From positions 17,656,248-17,720,247 of the forward strand of contig CM030710.1 in assembly GCA_017979445.1 (NCBI GenBank): a stretch of 64,000 bases of DNA, read 5' to 3'. Position 1 is the stretch's first letter. Every line of letters begins with the position of its first letter. Shown piece after piece: positions 36,501 to 46,729 of the stretch. A program made the translations under genes and the position numbers. This DNA is from Akebia trifoliata. Lineage: Eukaryota; Streptophyta; Magnoliopsida; Ranunculales; Lardizabalaceae. The notes under the pieces were generated by a model. That model saw nothing but the letters and a program-made list of their open reading frames with translations, searched no databases and was not told the origin of the DNA.

Positions 36501-39500
36501 GTAATGGGTACATAATCATCAAGAAATGAAAACATGAAAGATTTTAATCTGTTCTATCATACTTAAAAGGCACCTGTTTTTGATCTGGAGTGGGCTCATA
36601 AGGAAACCGTGAAATGAATTCAGCCATGGCTGGTGTTCTTGGGTATGGGGGCCTCTTCTGTTTCAGTCTATGTAAATACAACTCCATTAAATCAACAACC
36701 ATCTTTTGAATTGCAATCTTCCCTTTTATCCTTCTCCTCTCCCATACACTAGTGTCACTTAATTTGCTCAATGTCCGAGGTTTTTTGGTTTCATTTGGAC
36801 TGTAAAATATATGAATGAAAATTGAAGTCACATCAAAAAGAAATTAAAAGAACAAATATTATACGTATGTGTCACGATTCTCTCTAAAGGTAATATCGAT
36901 CATATAATCTCTAACACATATGAGGGAAAGCGGACCCTTAGTGATGTGTATTATTTTAGCCACTTTTTCCATAAATGCCCCTATAATATTAACTCATGAT
37001 CATTCCATCATTTTGGGGTAGTTAGTTTTGTAATTTATGCAGTGCACTTTATGGACATGACTTGAGTTACCCCAATTTACAAACACCTCCCATGTATCTC
37101 ATCTCTTAAAAAGTAGTTTGGCCTTTTTTACTTTTGTTCAAAATTTTCAAAATACCATAACTTTCCATCAATATGTTGGTTCGCAATAAATTGGTACAAA
37201 GATAATATTTTTATGTAAGGGTGTGGTTGATTACCCATGGAAAATGGTATTTTCCATTGTTTGATTGGGTTTTTTTAATGGAAAATGAAAATCCACCTAA
37301 TCTTAAAATCTAGTAAAGGTTGGATTTCATTTTCCCACCTACACCCATGGGAAAATGAAATCCACCCTAAAATTATCCCCAAATCACAAACCTCAATCTT
37401 CTCCATCCAATTCTTCTTCTTCCCTACCACCACCATTGCCCCTGTCAATGATTGCAGTCACCAGTAAGCTTCTCTCTCTCTCTTCCTTCTTCTTCTGATT
37501 TTTTTTTTAAGTATAATTTTTTTATTAAAAATGATAAAAACTAGGGGTTGAGATGGCCCCTAAACAAGGAAAGCAAGAAGAACAAAGAACAAAGAGAAGA
37601 AAAAGAAGAGCAAAACAAAACCCCAACCGCACTACACTCTACAAAGCTCATCCAACTTGAAAACAAAACATTCAAATAACACCCCCTGAAAATCTAGGCA
37701 AAGTCTACTCCAAAATAACAATAATCCCACAATGTCTAGAGTCACCTCCTGTAGAGATTTTTCCTCTACCTGGAAATCCCTTTTGTTTCTCTCTTTCCAA
37801 AGCCCCAAACCCACCGTGAGAGGGAGAATAGCCCACAAGTATTTTTTCTAGTTGAAGAACACATTTTGAGTCCAACAGAGGAAAATGGATAAAACAGACT
37901 TAGGAAACAGCAATTCCAACTGAAACAAAAGAAAAAGGAAGTAAGACCAAATACAAGAAGAAAATGGGCAGTGCAAGGGAATGTGGTTTCCAGCTTCTCC
38001 ATCTCTTTTACAGAGGAAACAAAAAAAGTTGGGTTTAAGAGGCCCGTCTTTATCAAATTATCTAGAATTAGAATTTTGTCAAGGGAAGCCAACCAAATGA
38101 AGAAAGCAACTTTGGACGAGACTAGAGGTTACCAGATTGCATACTCCGGAAAAACAAGATGGAACGTGGGAAGCAACAACTTGTTAAAAGTAACAAACAA
38201 AAAATCTTTTCTTTACTCTCTATCCACCCCATTTGAACTTCCTCGTTTTCAACAAAGTGCAGATGTAAAATGAGATCTAGGAGAGAAGCCACCTCATTGA
38301 TTTTTCAGTCATTAAAAAGTCCCCTAAAGATCAAGTCCCATCGTGCCCATTGCGAACTAGACAATCTTGCACCAGTGAATTATTTTTCAAAGACACTTCA
38401 AAGAGGGAAGGAAATTGAGTTGAAAGGGTCAAATTGCCACACCATTTGTCCTCCCAAAATCTCACCTTATCTCCTTTGGCCACCTTGAACCTTATCGCCT
38501 AAATGAAATGTTGAGAAATTTTCAAAATCCCTTTCCACACAATGCAGCAATAGGAAGTCTTTGCCTCTCTTCTCTCCCACCCAGAGTTTTTCTCCCCATA
38601 CTTCACTTTGATAACTCTTCTCTACAAGCTCTTTCTCTCATCTCCAAAACATCACAATCATTTTCCCAAAAGGGCTTTGTTCGTTCCCTCTAATCCCCAA
38701 GCTGCCATTCTTTTTGGGGAGCAGATAAGTTGCCATTTGACCAAGTGGGACTCCTTATTCCCATCCTTATCATTCCATAGGAAATCCCTCATTAGTTTCT
38801 CTAGTTTGGCCTCAACCAGCATCTGAATCAAGAATAATGAAAATAAATAGATTGGAATGCTAGCAAGAGTTATTTTAAATGTTACCAAACAAGGAAATCT
38901 TCTTGTTTTTTCCCTTGCATTCTTCCTAAATGCATTCAAACACCAAACTTCTTTTTTCCACTCTACCCATTTTCCATACCAATTTTCCTATGGATTTGGA
39001 ATTAAATGGAAAAGTAATTTCCATGCAATCAAACAGACCCTAAATGAAAATATGTCATGAAAAATTCATATAATACCCTTAGAAACTTGATTTTTTTTTG
39101 CAACTGATAATGATGTATACAAAAGCAATATTTCATTCTACCTACCCATTTACCTTTCTAATAAATTTTCTATTACTTTTATGCAAAAAATTCTTATTAT
39201 TTGGAAAATTTCTATCAGTCAAAGGTACTAAGCAATGTCTGACTTAAGTCATACAAGCATCACATGTGCATTCCCCTGGTAACAAATCAACAACACAAAA
39301 CCACACTTGTAAGATGCATAACAAGCAGAGAGGTTCTGAGAACCTTCTTCAAAACTAAAATTTCCCCCAAGGATATGAGCAAGATGTAGCTTGAGTCAAT
39401 TCTACACTATTCTAAATCCCATAAAGTAAGAACATCGTTAAAAACATTAATTTATAATAATAATTAAAAAATCGATGTCGAAAGGGTAAAAAAAAACTCA

Positions 39501-40115
39501 CAGACTGTAGCGATAAAGCATACGAGATGCTTGTTTAACAGGAAGTTTCGCCATTCCATCAGCATACTCTATAAACACATACTCAATTGGATCAGAAGAA
39601 TCCTTGGGAACATCGAATTTAATCCCAACAAACCTCCCAATTCCCACCTTCTTATGCACCACATAATCTCCCGAGCGAAGCGTGTAAGGATCAACTTTGT
39701 AACTGAACCCCTCACCGTCTCCTCTATCACCCTTCAATTTCTGCAATCCCCTCTGCTGCTGCTCCTTCACCAATTGAATATACTTCTCCGCTTCCTCCGA
39801 ATCCATGACAGTTCTCGAACCTTCTCTCTTCCCATGATCACGACGAATCCTCTCGTTCAAATTTGATATCGCATCTGGCTCGGATTCGAGATTCTCTCTT
39901 CTATTCGCCACTTTCGCCCCTCTGGAGACGGAAATACCTTCCGTGTAAACAGCATTGGTCCGTAAAGAAATTTGTTTCTTTCTGTATTGATAAGGACACT
40001 TGACTGTGAAGAATCTCCAAACCCTAGAAGATGAGCTGAGCATGAAGAAGAGGGAAAGTGAAGTGTCGTGTTCGGATATTGAGATTGGGAGCAGAGAAGC
40101 TTTAGTGGCCGCCAT
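24589..40115 (-). CDS. Chloroplast Mfd/TRCF-like ATP-dependent DNA helicase, 13 exons
   Basis: Coding exons (minus, in order) are 39502-40115, 36574-36799, 36224-36469, 33004-33138, 31934-32058, 31506-31645, 29481-29551, 28373-28534, 27358-27444, 26976-27149, 26576-26620, 25188-25544 and 24589-24690. All junctions are GT-AG and keep frame: 2484 nt, 827 residues. Residues 1-60 look like a transit peptide. About 144-205 are a CarD/TRCF RNA-polymerase-interaction domain ([18 protein letters not shown]). Walker A GDVGFGKT is at 302-309, DEEQ at 404-407, SATPIPRT at 430-437, and LRGRVGR at 574-580. 623-640 match the TRG translocation motif ([18 protein letters not shown]). About 680-790 are the TRCF C-terminal domain. 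Length fits the plant homologue At3g02060 (about 820 residues, from memory). It lacks the UvrB-like N-terminus of bacterial Mfd (about 1150 residues), so repair coupling through UvrA is doubtful. A role with plastid RNA polymerase is inference. UTRs not determined. Confidence 0.95.
26576..26620 (-). other. 45-nt in-frame microexon of the helicase gene (exon 11)
   Basis: Encodes [15 protein letters not shown]. It is preceded by acceptor CCCCAG and followed by donor GTGTTT (minus strand), both in phase 0. It bridges FESLSK (exon 10) and [13 protein letters not shown] (exon 12), matching the spacing seen in plant homologues. Without it the reading frame would still be kept, so it could be skipped silently. 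Confidence 0.88.
27450..28372 (-). other. Helicase intron between exons 8 and 9
   Basis: Non-coding, AT-rich, with a short TA run near 27838. Nothing further identified. Confidence 0.6.
29552..31505 (-). other. Helicase intron between exons 6 and 7
   Basis: A direct repeat of about 35 bp occurs at 30050-30125 (CCAATCATGAATAATAATG twice). The 30110-30800 segment looks like an LTR fragment on the plus strand (CCTAATTATCTCTATAAATA, then a pyrimidine-rich stretch), but I found no paired end or target duplication. No coding sequence supported. Confidence 0.4.
33791..35330 (+). mobile_element. Short non-autonomous LTR element in a helicase intron
   Basis: Two related direct repeats, 33791-33978 and 35117-35330, share TATTACTTAATA-like starts, AACTTGCACTTATT, and CCAAATCATCC(A/G)GTTA. 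The left one ends CTAACA and is followed by TAGCATCCAAGCC, a worn form of the initiator-Met primer site TGGTATCAGAGCC. The right one is preceded by TGAGGGAGGATAT, like a copia polypurine tract. The inside (about 1.1 kb) has no intact domain. The size suits a TRIM/LARD-type or internally deleted copia element. Target duplications are not clear. It lies opposite to the gene. Confidence 0.62.
37219..39040. mobile_element. TAA-flanked MITE in a helicase intron, interrupted by a LINE
   Basis: Left end GGGTGTGGTTGATTACCCAT and inverted right end GGGTCTGTTTGATTGCATGG. TAA flanks both sides (37216-37218, 39041-39043). Both flanks inside the element repeat words such as ATGGAAAATG in opposite orientations. 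The centre is occupied by the LINE at 37509-38945. The PIF/Harbinger assignment is inferred from TAA and the ends. Confidence 0.6.
37509..38945 (-). mobile_element. 5'-truncated LINE (L1-type) with broken ORF2
   Basis: Minus-strand translations give the end of a plant L1-type ORF2. 38658-38939 reads [43 protein letters not shown] and NKALLGK (after the RT core). Then come [11 protein letters not shown] (about 38430), [20 protein letters not shown] (zf-RVT, about 37990) and [10 protein letters not shown] (about 37780). Frameshifts and stops abound. A T-rich run at 37500-37527 marks the 3' poly(A) end. The RT catalytic core and everything upstream are missing, the usual 5' truncation. Same orientation as the host gene. 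Confidence 0.88.
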
Positions 40116-40465
40116 TCGTGAGATTAATTAGAGGTGCAAAGGAGCTAAAAGATGGTTGAGGAACAGAGCTCCGCCATTAAAGTCTGGTTTTTGGAGCTCG
40201 TATGAACAGTAGAAATGGGTTCCAAAAGGTTTTTTTGGGATAACAAAGGAACTAAATTTGTGGAGTTATTTTGATAGGAAATACATCTCGCGGGAAAGAT
40301 ATTTGCAAATTTGGACATGAAAGGGCATTTTAAGTTTTTAACAGACGGCTGTGGGCGCTCTTCCTTAGATTTAGGCGGTTTTTATCCAAATCAGAGTTAT
40401 TGTTACCAACACACTGATCCTTTTACTCGTCCTTTGGCACAATCTTTATAGACTCGGGATCCTAT
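40116..40465 (-). promoter_or_regulatory. Probable 5' UTR and promoter of the helicase gene
   Basis: The 350 bp before the ATG at 40115 have no other feature and must contain the transcription start unless an upstream non-coding exon exists. I see no single convincing TATA box. Confidence 0.4.
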
Positions 40466-40634
40466 ACGGTGTCCTGTTTCGAAACATAGGAATGATGTCT
40501 ACGTGGCATATTTTGATTGAATTTTAAGTCACCTCAGACTCTTAACTAAGCTTTTCACGCAGTTGAATGTGTTCATTATCCAACCAAATTATGCCACATA
40601 GACACTGTTTTGTATGCATGGAACAGGACACCGT
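40466..40634. mobile_element. Foldback element upstream of the helicase gene
   Basis: The left arm begins ACGGTGTCCTGTTT and ends TCTACGTGGCAT; the right arm is its imperfect inverse (ATGCCACATAGACACTG to GGAACAGGACACCGT). The arms are about 44 bp around an 80-bp loop. It starts some 350 bp upstream of the start codon. Confidence 0.65.
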
Positions 40635-42793
40635 TCTCTTCTTTATTTATACTCACGTACTCGGGTCAATTTGCCACTGGGTAGTGTTGATAAAGTACTT
40701 AGAGTCAAAATAATTATCTTTTGGGGGACGCTATTTGCACAGGCCAAAAATACCCACTTATTCAATATTCACATTTAAATATTAAACCTGATTCTTTAAG
40801 CACACACCTTATAAATTACCGAATGAAATTAATGTTTATTTTCTATGCACCCCCACTCACCAAACATTTACACAAAACCTTAAAACCACTAAAATCACAA
40901 AGTTTCTCATCTCTCTCTTCTCTTCCAATCTTTTGTCTCTCATCGTCACGATTACCATACCTCACAATGTTAATTTATAGTTTTTCTCAATGTTAAACGA
41001 TCATTTAATTATTATTTTTTTCTCTTTGAAATCTCTAGATCTAGATGTATAATGGTGTTGTAAATTACTTGATTAAGATATCTAAATGGTGTATTCAAAG
41101 GTGCTTGTTGAATTTTTGTTGGATTCATTGCGCTATATGATATATTCACTGTTTTTTATTTGTTTGGTAGTCCAGTGTCAAACTATATATTACACCTTCG
41201 GTAGGTACCTATCGAGTGGTTGTTAAATGTTTTGGCATGTGTATACCATGTGTTTGTTAAAATGCTCGGGTATGTGCATACCAAAATTTTGTGAAATTTG
41301 TCAGTATGTGACTGTAGACTATATGTGAACAAACTCAGTCATAACATATTGATCAATATATAAAAAATTGTGTAGGGATCGTGTTAGACAAACCGCCTCC
41401 AATTAGAGATATTGTTAACAAACGAGGTTTGAACCAAAAGCTTTGAGTGTAGCCGATGATATCAAACCCCCTAGAAATATTGAGGAAGAATAAAAAAGTC
41501 CCACAATTTTTCACAGTGGGCCGGAAGACCATTCTATTCTACAAAGTTTTGGAACTCATGTTGCAATGGACATATGGAACAGTGTTGTATGGTATCATGG
41601 TCCCACCTCATTTGGTGTCTAAAATAGGCATAAACTTGGGCAAGAAGTGGAGTACAAGCAAAGACAATGCAAGGGAAGTGAGGAACAAAAGACTATCAGT
41701 AAGAATGAGAAGAAAAGAAGATAAAAAATCATGTGGAGGCAGATAACGAATGGCCGTTCACTATCTAAGTAAATAAGCATTCGCTATCTTGATAAAAGAA
41801 ATTTAGGGGGCAATTTTATATTTGTATCTGGATTTTTGTAATAGACCCCCTTATAATTCTATAAATAAGAGAGTCATGTGAGGTTTTGAGGATAGGTTTT
41901 TGGGTTTTTGTTCAGAGAGAGAAATAGGGAGGGGAGGGGATTTTATGGAGTTAGAAAACTCCAAAACTAGGAAAAATCTGTCAAAATTGCAATTCAAAGT
42001 TACTCTATAGGATTTTATTGGATTCTAACCCCTTTTCTCTGTAAGTCTTTAGTTTAACTTTCATTTTGTAGTCTTTTTATTCTTTGTAATTTAATGGATT
42101 TCAAGCCTTAAAACTCCCTTCCCTTTCTTTACTTATGCAAACTTGATGGAATCACACCACCCTATTACTTAAGAGTGTGGATTCTGATCCATCATCCATT
42201 TGGTAGGAACAAGAGAATAAGAAATTAAGTCTAAGTTCCTTTAAGAAATAAAGTCTAAGTTCATTCTTCCCTTTGTTCTTCTTTCTTTTCTTCCTTCATT
42301 ATAATAAAGTATTTAGTGTTGATTTTGGTTGCTCTTAGACTAGTTGGCAAAAGTTGTACCCCAAAGTTGGGAGTCTCTTGGAAGTTGAAACTCTTATCTG
42401 AATAGAAAGTTCAAATCAAGAGTAACCTTAATCAACCCCACTGTTTTGGTTGGAAAGATTGAGAAAATAACCAAGGGAAGTAAAACAAAATGGTGCTTTC
42501 ATTGTTTCCCTTGGTAGTGGTTTTGACTCCTAGTTGACTTCTTTTCTGTTTTTTTTTTCTCACTGTTTCTAACTTGATTTCCATTATTTTAGAGATTTTT
42601 CTTAGTTATAGTTTACTTGCTTGATAAGCATTTTAGCTAATGGTTATTCCAGTTTTTAGGCTTATTTTCTTTATTTTTCTCTTTGTTGGTTATTCTGAAC
42701 CAGCCTAACTATTTTGGGGCCCACATGAGAACGACTTATAACAAAATTTTGTTATAATGCCCATTTGTTATATGCCTTCAACAACTCCTTTGG
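40635..42793. other. Intergenic; one unassigned 96-codon frame and LTR-like sequence
   Basis: A plus-strand frame at 41456-41746 (96 codons, Lys/Arg-rich C-terminus) has no family I recognise; it may be a retroelement fragment. 41790-42130, with TTCTATAAATAAGAGAGTC then GAGAGAGAAATAGGGAGGGG, resembles an LTR with a TATA box followed by leader sequence. No borders found. Confidence 0.35.
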
Positions 42794-42798
42794 GCCCC

Positions 42799-44568
42799 TG
42801 TAGACACCCCATTTTTGCACTCGCCTGATAATCAACTCGTCAATCCGATTGCAATGATTCCCAATGATGGATGTGTATTCCATTGCTTTATTTTGTTACC
42901 AGATTTGTTTCAGAAATCCGGACGAGGTATCTCGAATTGACAAAATCTTAGAAACCACGCTACGCTAGGAAAATACGACCCTAGAAACATAGAAATCATC
43001 ATCTTGCAAATCAAAAAGAAGCTTCACGATAAAAATCACTAAAAATTGACCAAATTACCAAAATACCCCTAACCTCAAAACAACCCTAGAGCCTATGTTA
43101 CGCTTAGGAAAACCCATTCGAACACATAAAATGACAAATCGGAACAAAATAAATCATTTCACCAATTTTCACAGAATTCGACAAAATTACGAAAATGCCC
43201 CTCATAAAGTTCACAATCATTTCACATAAAAATTTTTATAAATGACACAAACTAACATTCTCATTGAATTCCTTACGAAAAATCGATTCTAAAACATCCT
43301 AGAACGCCAAAAACCGACTTAAAACGTGAAAAGTCCTCTCCGGGGGCAAAACGGTAATTTCACAATTTTCATAATTAAAAAATTTGAAATTAATAAATAA
43401 AATATTAAATAATTAAATTTAAACATTAATGAAATAAATTTAAAAATTTGAACCTAAAAAATCGATTAATCGGACTCTCAGGCAAAATTGTTGAGGGTTC
43501 GTGGGATATTTCTTTAAGGACCCCTCCATTTGGGGGTCCAAAGAATTAAAGATATTTTAGAGGAGGGTTCTCCAAAAATTAAAAGTAAATCAAGCAAGAC
43601 TGAAGTCAAGGTATTAAAGTCAATCGAGTGAGACTACAGTCAAAATTAAAGTCAATTAAGCAAGACTGAAGTCAAGATATTAAAAGTCAATCAATTCAGA
43701 CTAAAGTCAAAACATTAAAAGTCAATCAAATAAGACCAAAAGTCATAATAGAGATCTAATTAAATAATAACTCTATCTAATAGAGTTCTAACTTAAAAAT
43801 AATTCTACCTAAAACAATTTGAATTAAAACACAATTCTACCTAAAACAATTCTAATTAAAACACAATTCTACCTAAAACAAGTCAAACTAAAACACAACT
43901 CTAATTAAAAGATCTCTAATTAAACACTAACTCTATCCAAATCAACCCCTAAAAACATCTATAAATAGAGGTGCTCACACCCTATTTTCGGATCAAATCA
44001 TAAACCCTAAGAGAAGTAGGTCTAGAAGCTCCCCTAGCCCCCCATAAACCTTAGTTTTGGAGCCCCAACTCCTTACCTAACATCCCTCCTTCAATTTTTG
44101 TCTAGAAAACACCTAAAATCCCTCCAAAAACACCCTCAAATTCGCAACAAACTTGAAGATTTCAGATCCAAAAACAAGGAGATACCTTGATCTAGGAGAT
44201 CCGAAGTCAAATCCGGAGACAAAACGAAGCAAGGGAGTACAGTACAAGGAGCTCTTTTTGTCAGATCTGAGGGAACAAAATCCTTGCTATCGGAAAGGTA
44301 TGTAATTTTTTTAATTTTTATCTAGGTTTTTAGCAATGTGATATATTTGGGAAGTTAGTAGAGACCGGCTTTGGCCGGGCGGGGTTGGTGCCTAACACCT
44401 TCCAACCCCGTAACATGATCCCCGAATTCAAATTTTTTGTGGTAGATTAGTTCTTTTTATCCATGTTTGAGTCAGTTTGGTTCCTAGACCACAATAACTA
44501 GGTGGCGACTCCCAAACCTCAAGAGTCAAAAGCGGATCCGCGCACCCCGCGGATCGAGGGCGCTTTCA
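42799..44568 (+). mobile_element. Tat/Ogre-like solo LTR 'a' (1770 bp)
   Basis: Starts TGTAGACACCCCATTTTTGC, ends GATCGAGGGCGCTTTCA, and is flanked by perfect GCCCC duplications (42794-42798, 44569-44573). A TATA box TATAAATA sits at 43960-43967. 43585-43750 is an imperfect tandem repeat of about 40 bp built on GACTGAAGTCAA. It closely resembles LTR 'd' at 59258-60997 in inverted orientation. No internal region follows, so it is a solo LTR. Confidence 0.9.
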
Positions 44569-44713
44569 GCCCCTAATTTTATTTATTTTTCCTCTTTCTT
44601 CTTTGTTTTCTTTTTGTTTTTGTATTTTTTCTATGGTATAGAGGATGAGTACTACCCCACATTTTTCTTCGAAAAAATAATATCACTTTTGTAGTATTTT
44701 TCCTTAGTCCCAT

Positions 44714-46244
44714 TGTTGACACCCTATTTTTGCACTCGCCTGATTGATCAACTCGTCTACTTGATTGTGGCAATTCCTGATGATGGAAGGATATTCTAAG
44801 GGTTTTTTTTTTCATCAATAGATGTGTTGTCAAAGCTCGATTAAGATCTTCCATGCAAACAAACCATAGAAATCATACAACATTATGAAAATGTTATCTG
44901 AAACATAAAAATTATCATTTTGAGATTAAAAGAAACCTTATGAGAAAAATTATTAAAAATTGATCAAAATACCTCTAATACCAAAACACCTCCTAAATGC
45001 TACATTACACTTAGGAAAACCTTTTTGAACACATAAAATAACAACCTAGAACCAAATAAATTATTTCGTTAATTTTCACAAAATTACCAAAATACCCTTT
45101 GTGCGGACCCAATATTTTCAAAATTCCATAAATGACACAAAATGATATTTTCAATGAATTTCTTACGACATATCCCAAAATTTTGAAAAAAGACCTCCTA
45201 ACGCAAAAGCCCTCTTTGCGGGCAAAACGATAATGTTTTAATTCTAAAATTCAAAAATCTGAAATTAATAATTAAAAATCTTAATAAATGTAAAGTGAAA
45301 TCTTAATAGATTAAATTAAAAATTTTAAACAAATAAATACAATTAAATAAATTCATAAGCCTAATTTCAAGCGGTGGCCCATTTATTCAAGTGAGGCCCA
45401 CCCAATATTTAATAAAGTACCCTTCATGGAAGGAAGGAGGGAGTGTCTAAAAAAATTTCAAATAATTAAATAAACCCTTCATGAGGGGTCTTCAAAAATT
45501 AGAAGATTTAATTCTGCATAAGCCAAATAAACCAAATAACATAAAAACCACTTGAAATTTTATCTAAAACCACTTGAAGAAAGTTATACATGAGTTATAT
45601 CTAAAAAAGATCCAATCTAAATTAAATTTATCAAAAACATTTTTAAAAGCCACTCTACCACCAAATCTCATAGGTCTTCAAAAACCCTAGGTCAAAAGCT
45701 CTCCAGAATTCTTCCAAAGCCCTAAATATGAAGTCTCAACTCAATACTTAACCCTCGGACTTTGATTTTCAATAGGAAAAATCCTAAAAACCTTAAAAAA
45801 TACTCAAAAAGATTAGAAAAATATTTAGATTTAGCAAAAGAATTTGTTATCTTGGAGTTCGAAAGCAAATCTAATAACGAATACATATCGAGAAAATTCG
45901 CACTAGGAACACTCACTGCCAGTTTTTTAGGGAACCAATCATCGTAACCACCTAAGTAAAATAGGTAAATTTTTTATTCTTTTTTTAGATTTAGGCTATT
46001 TTGCAATGTAGATCTTTGATAATAGTAGAGATTGACTTTCGACGGGGTGGAATTGGTGTTTAACAGTGTTAAAACCTCATAATTTCGTAAGTTGACCCCT
46101 ATACCCGTAATCTCTTCGTAGATTTGTGTTTTTATCTAATTAGAGTCCTTTGTTATTCTTAGACCATAAAATTAGGTGGCGACTCTATAAAATCCAATAA
46201 ATTTTTTTTTTTTACCGAAAACCATGTGGGTTGAGGATTTTTCA
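44714..46244 (+). mobile_element. Tat/Ogre-like LTR 'b' (1531 bp), solo or 5' LTR
   Basis: Starts TGTTGACACCCTATTTTTGC and ends GAGGATTTTTCA. CCCAT lies on both sides (44709-44713, 46245-46249), which argues for a solo LTR. However, 46255-46280 (CACTTTTTCTAGTGGGACC) could be a worn primer-site region, and a Tat-type gag begins 480 bp downstream, so it could also be the 5' LTR of that body. It is more diverged from 'a' than 'd' is. Confidence 0.75.
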
Positions 46245-46729
46245 CCCATTTTGCACTTTTTCTAGTGGGACCTAGATTTGATCTCACTTTTTGTGTTATT
46301 GAATTTTCATTTTAATAAGGTGTTATGTTACAAAAATTGTGTTCCATTTTTTTATTCTATATTTTCCACTCTCACATACCCATTTTTCTCATCAGAAGTT
46401 GATAAGGTTGTACCCGAATTTTTTCATAGCTTGATAGTTTATTCTTTTTGGTGCATATTCTTATTTTTATTTTTCTTTCTCACTTTTTTTTTTCTATTTT
46501 TTGGCTGTATTTTCCTTCCATGTACTTGTCTGCTTTGTGTTGTTCTCTTTTTGTATTTGGTGTATGAAATATACATTTTTTTGTTTCTTTAGCTTCACAC
46601 TTTTTCAAAATCAAAAGACATATTTTTCATGGAAATTTAATTACAAAAGAAAAAGGTTTTTTACACCAATCCAAACGGTAAAAAGGGAATACAAGGATTT
46701 ATGACTATTTGTTAGAATTGATTAGTACA

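Noticed and set aside
41456..41746. 96-codon frame as a host gene
   Set aside because: No recognised family and no splice or promoter context; kept only as an unassigned frame within the intergenic entry.
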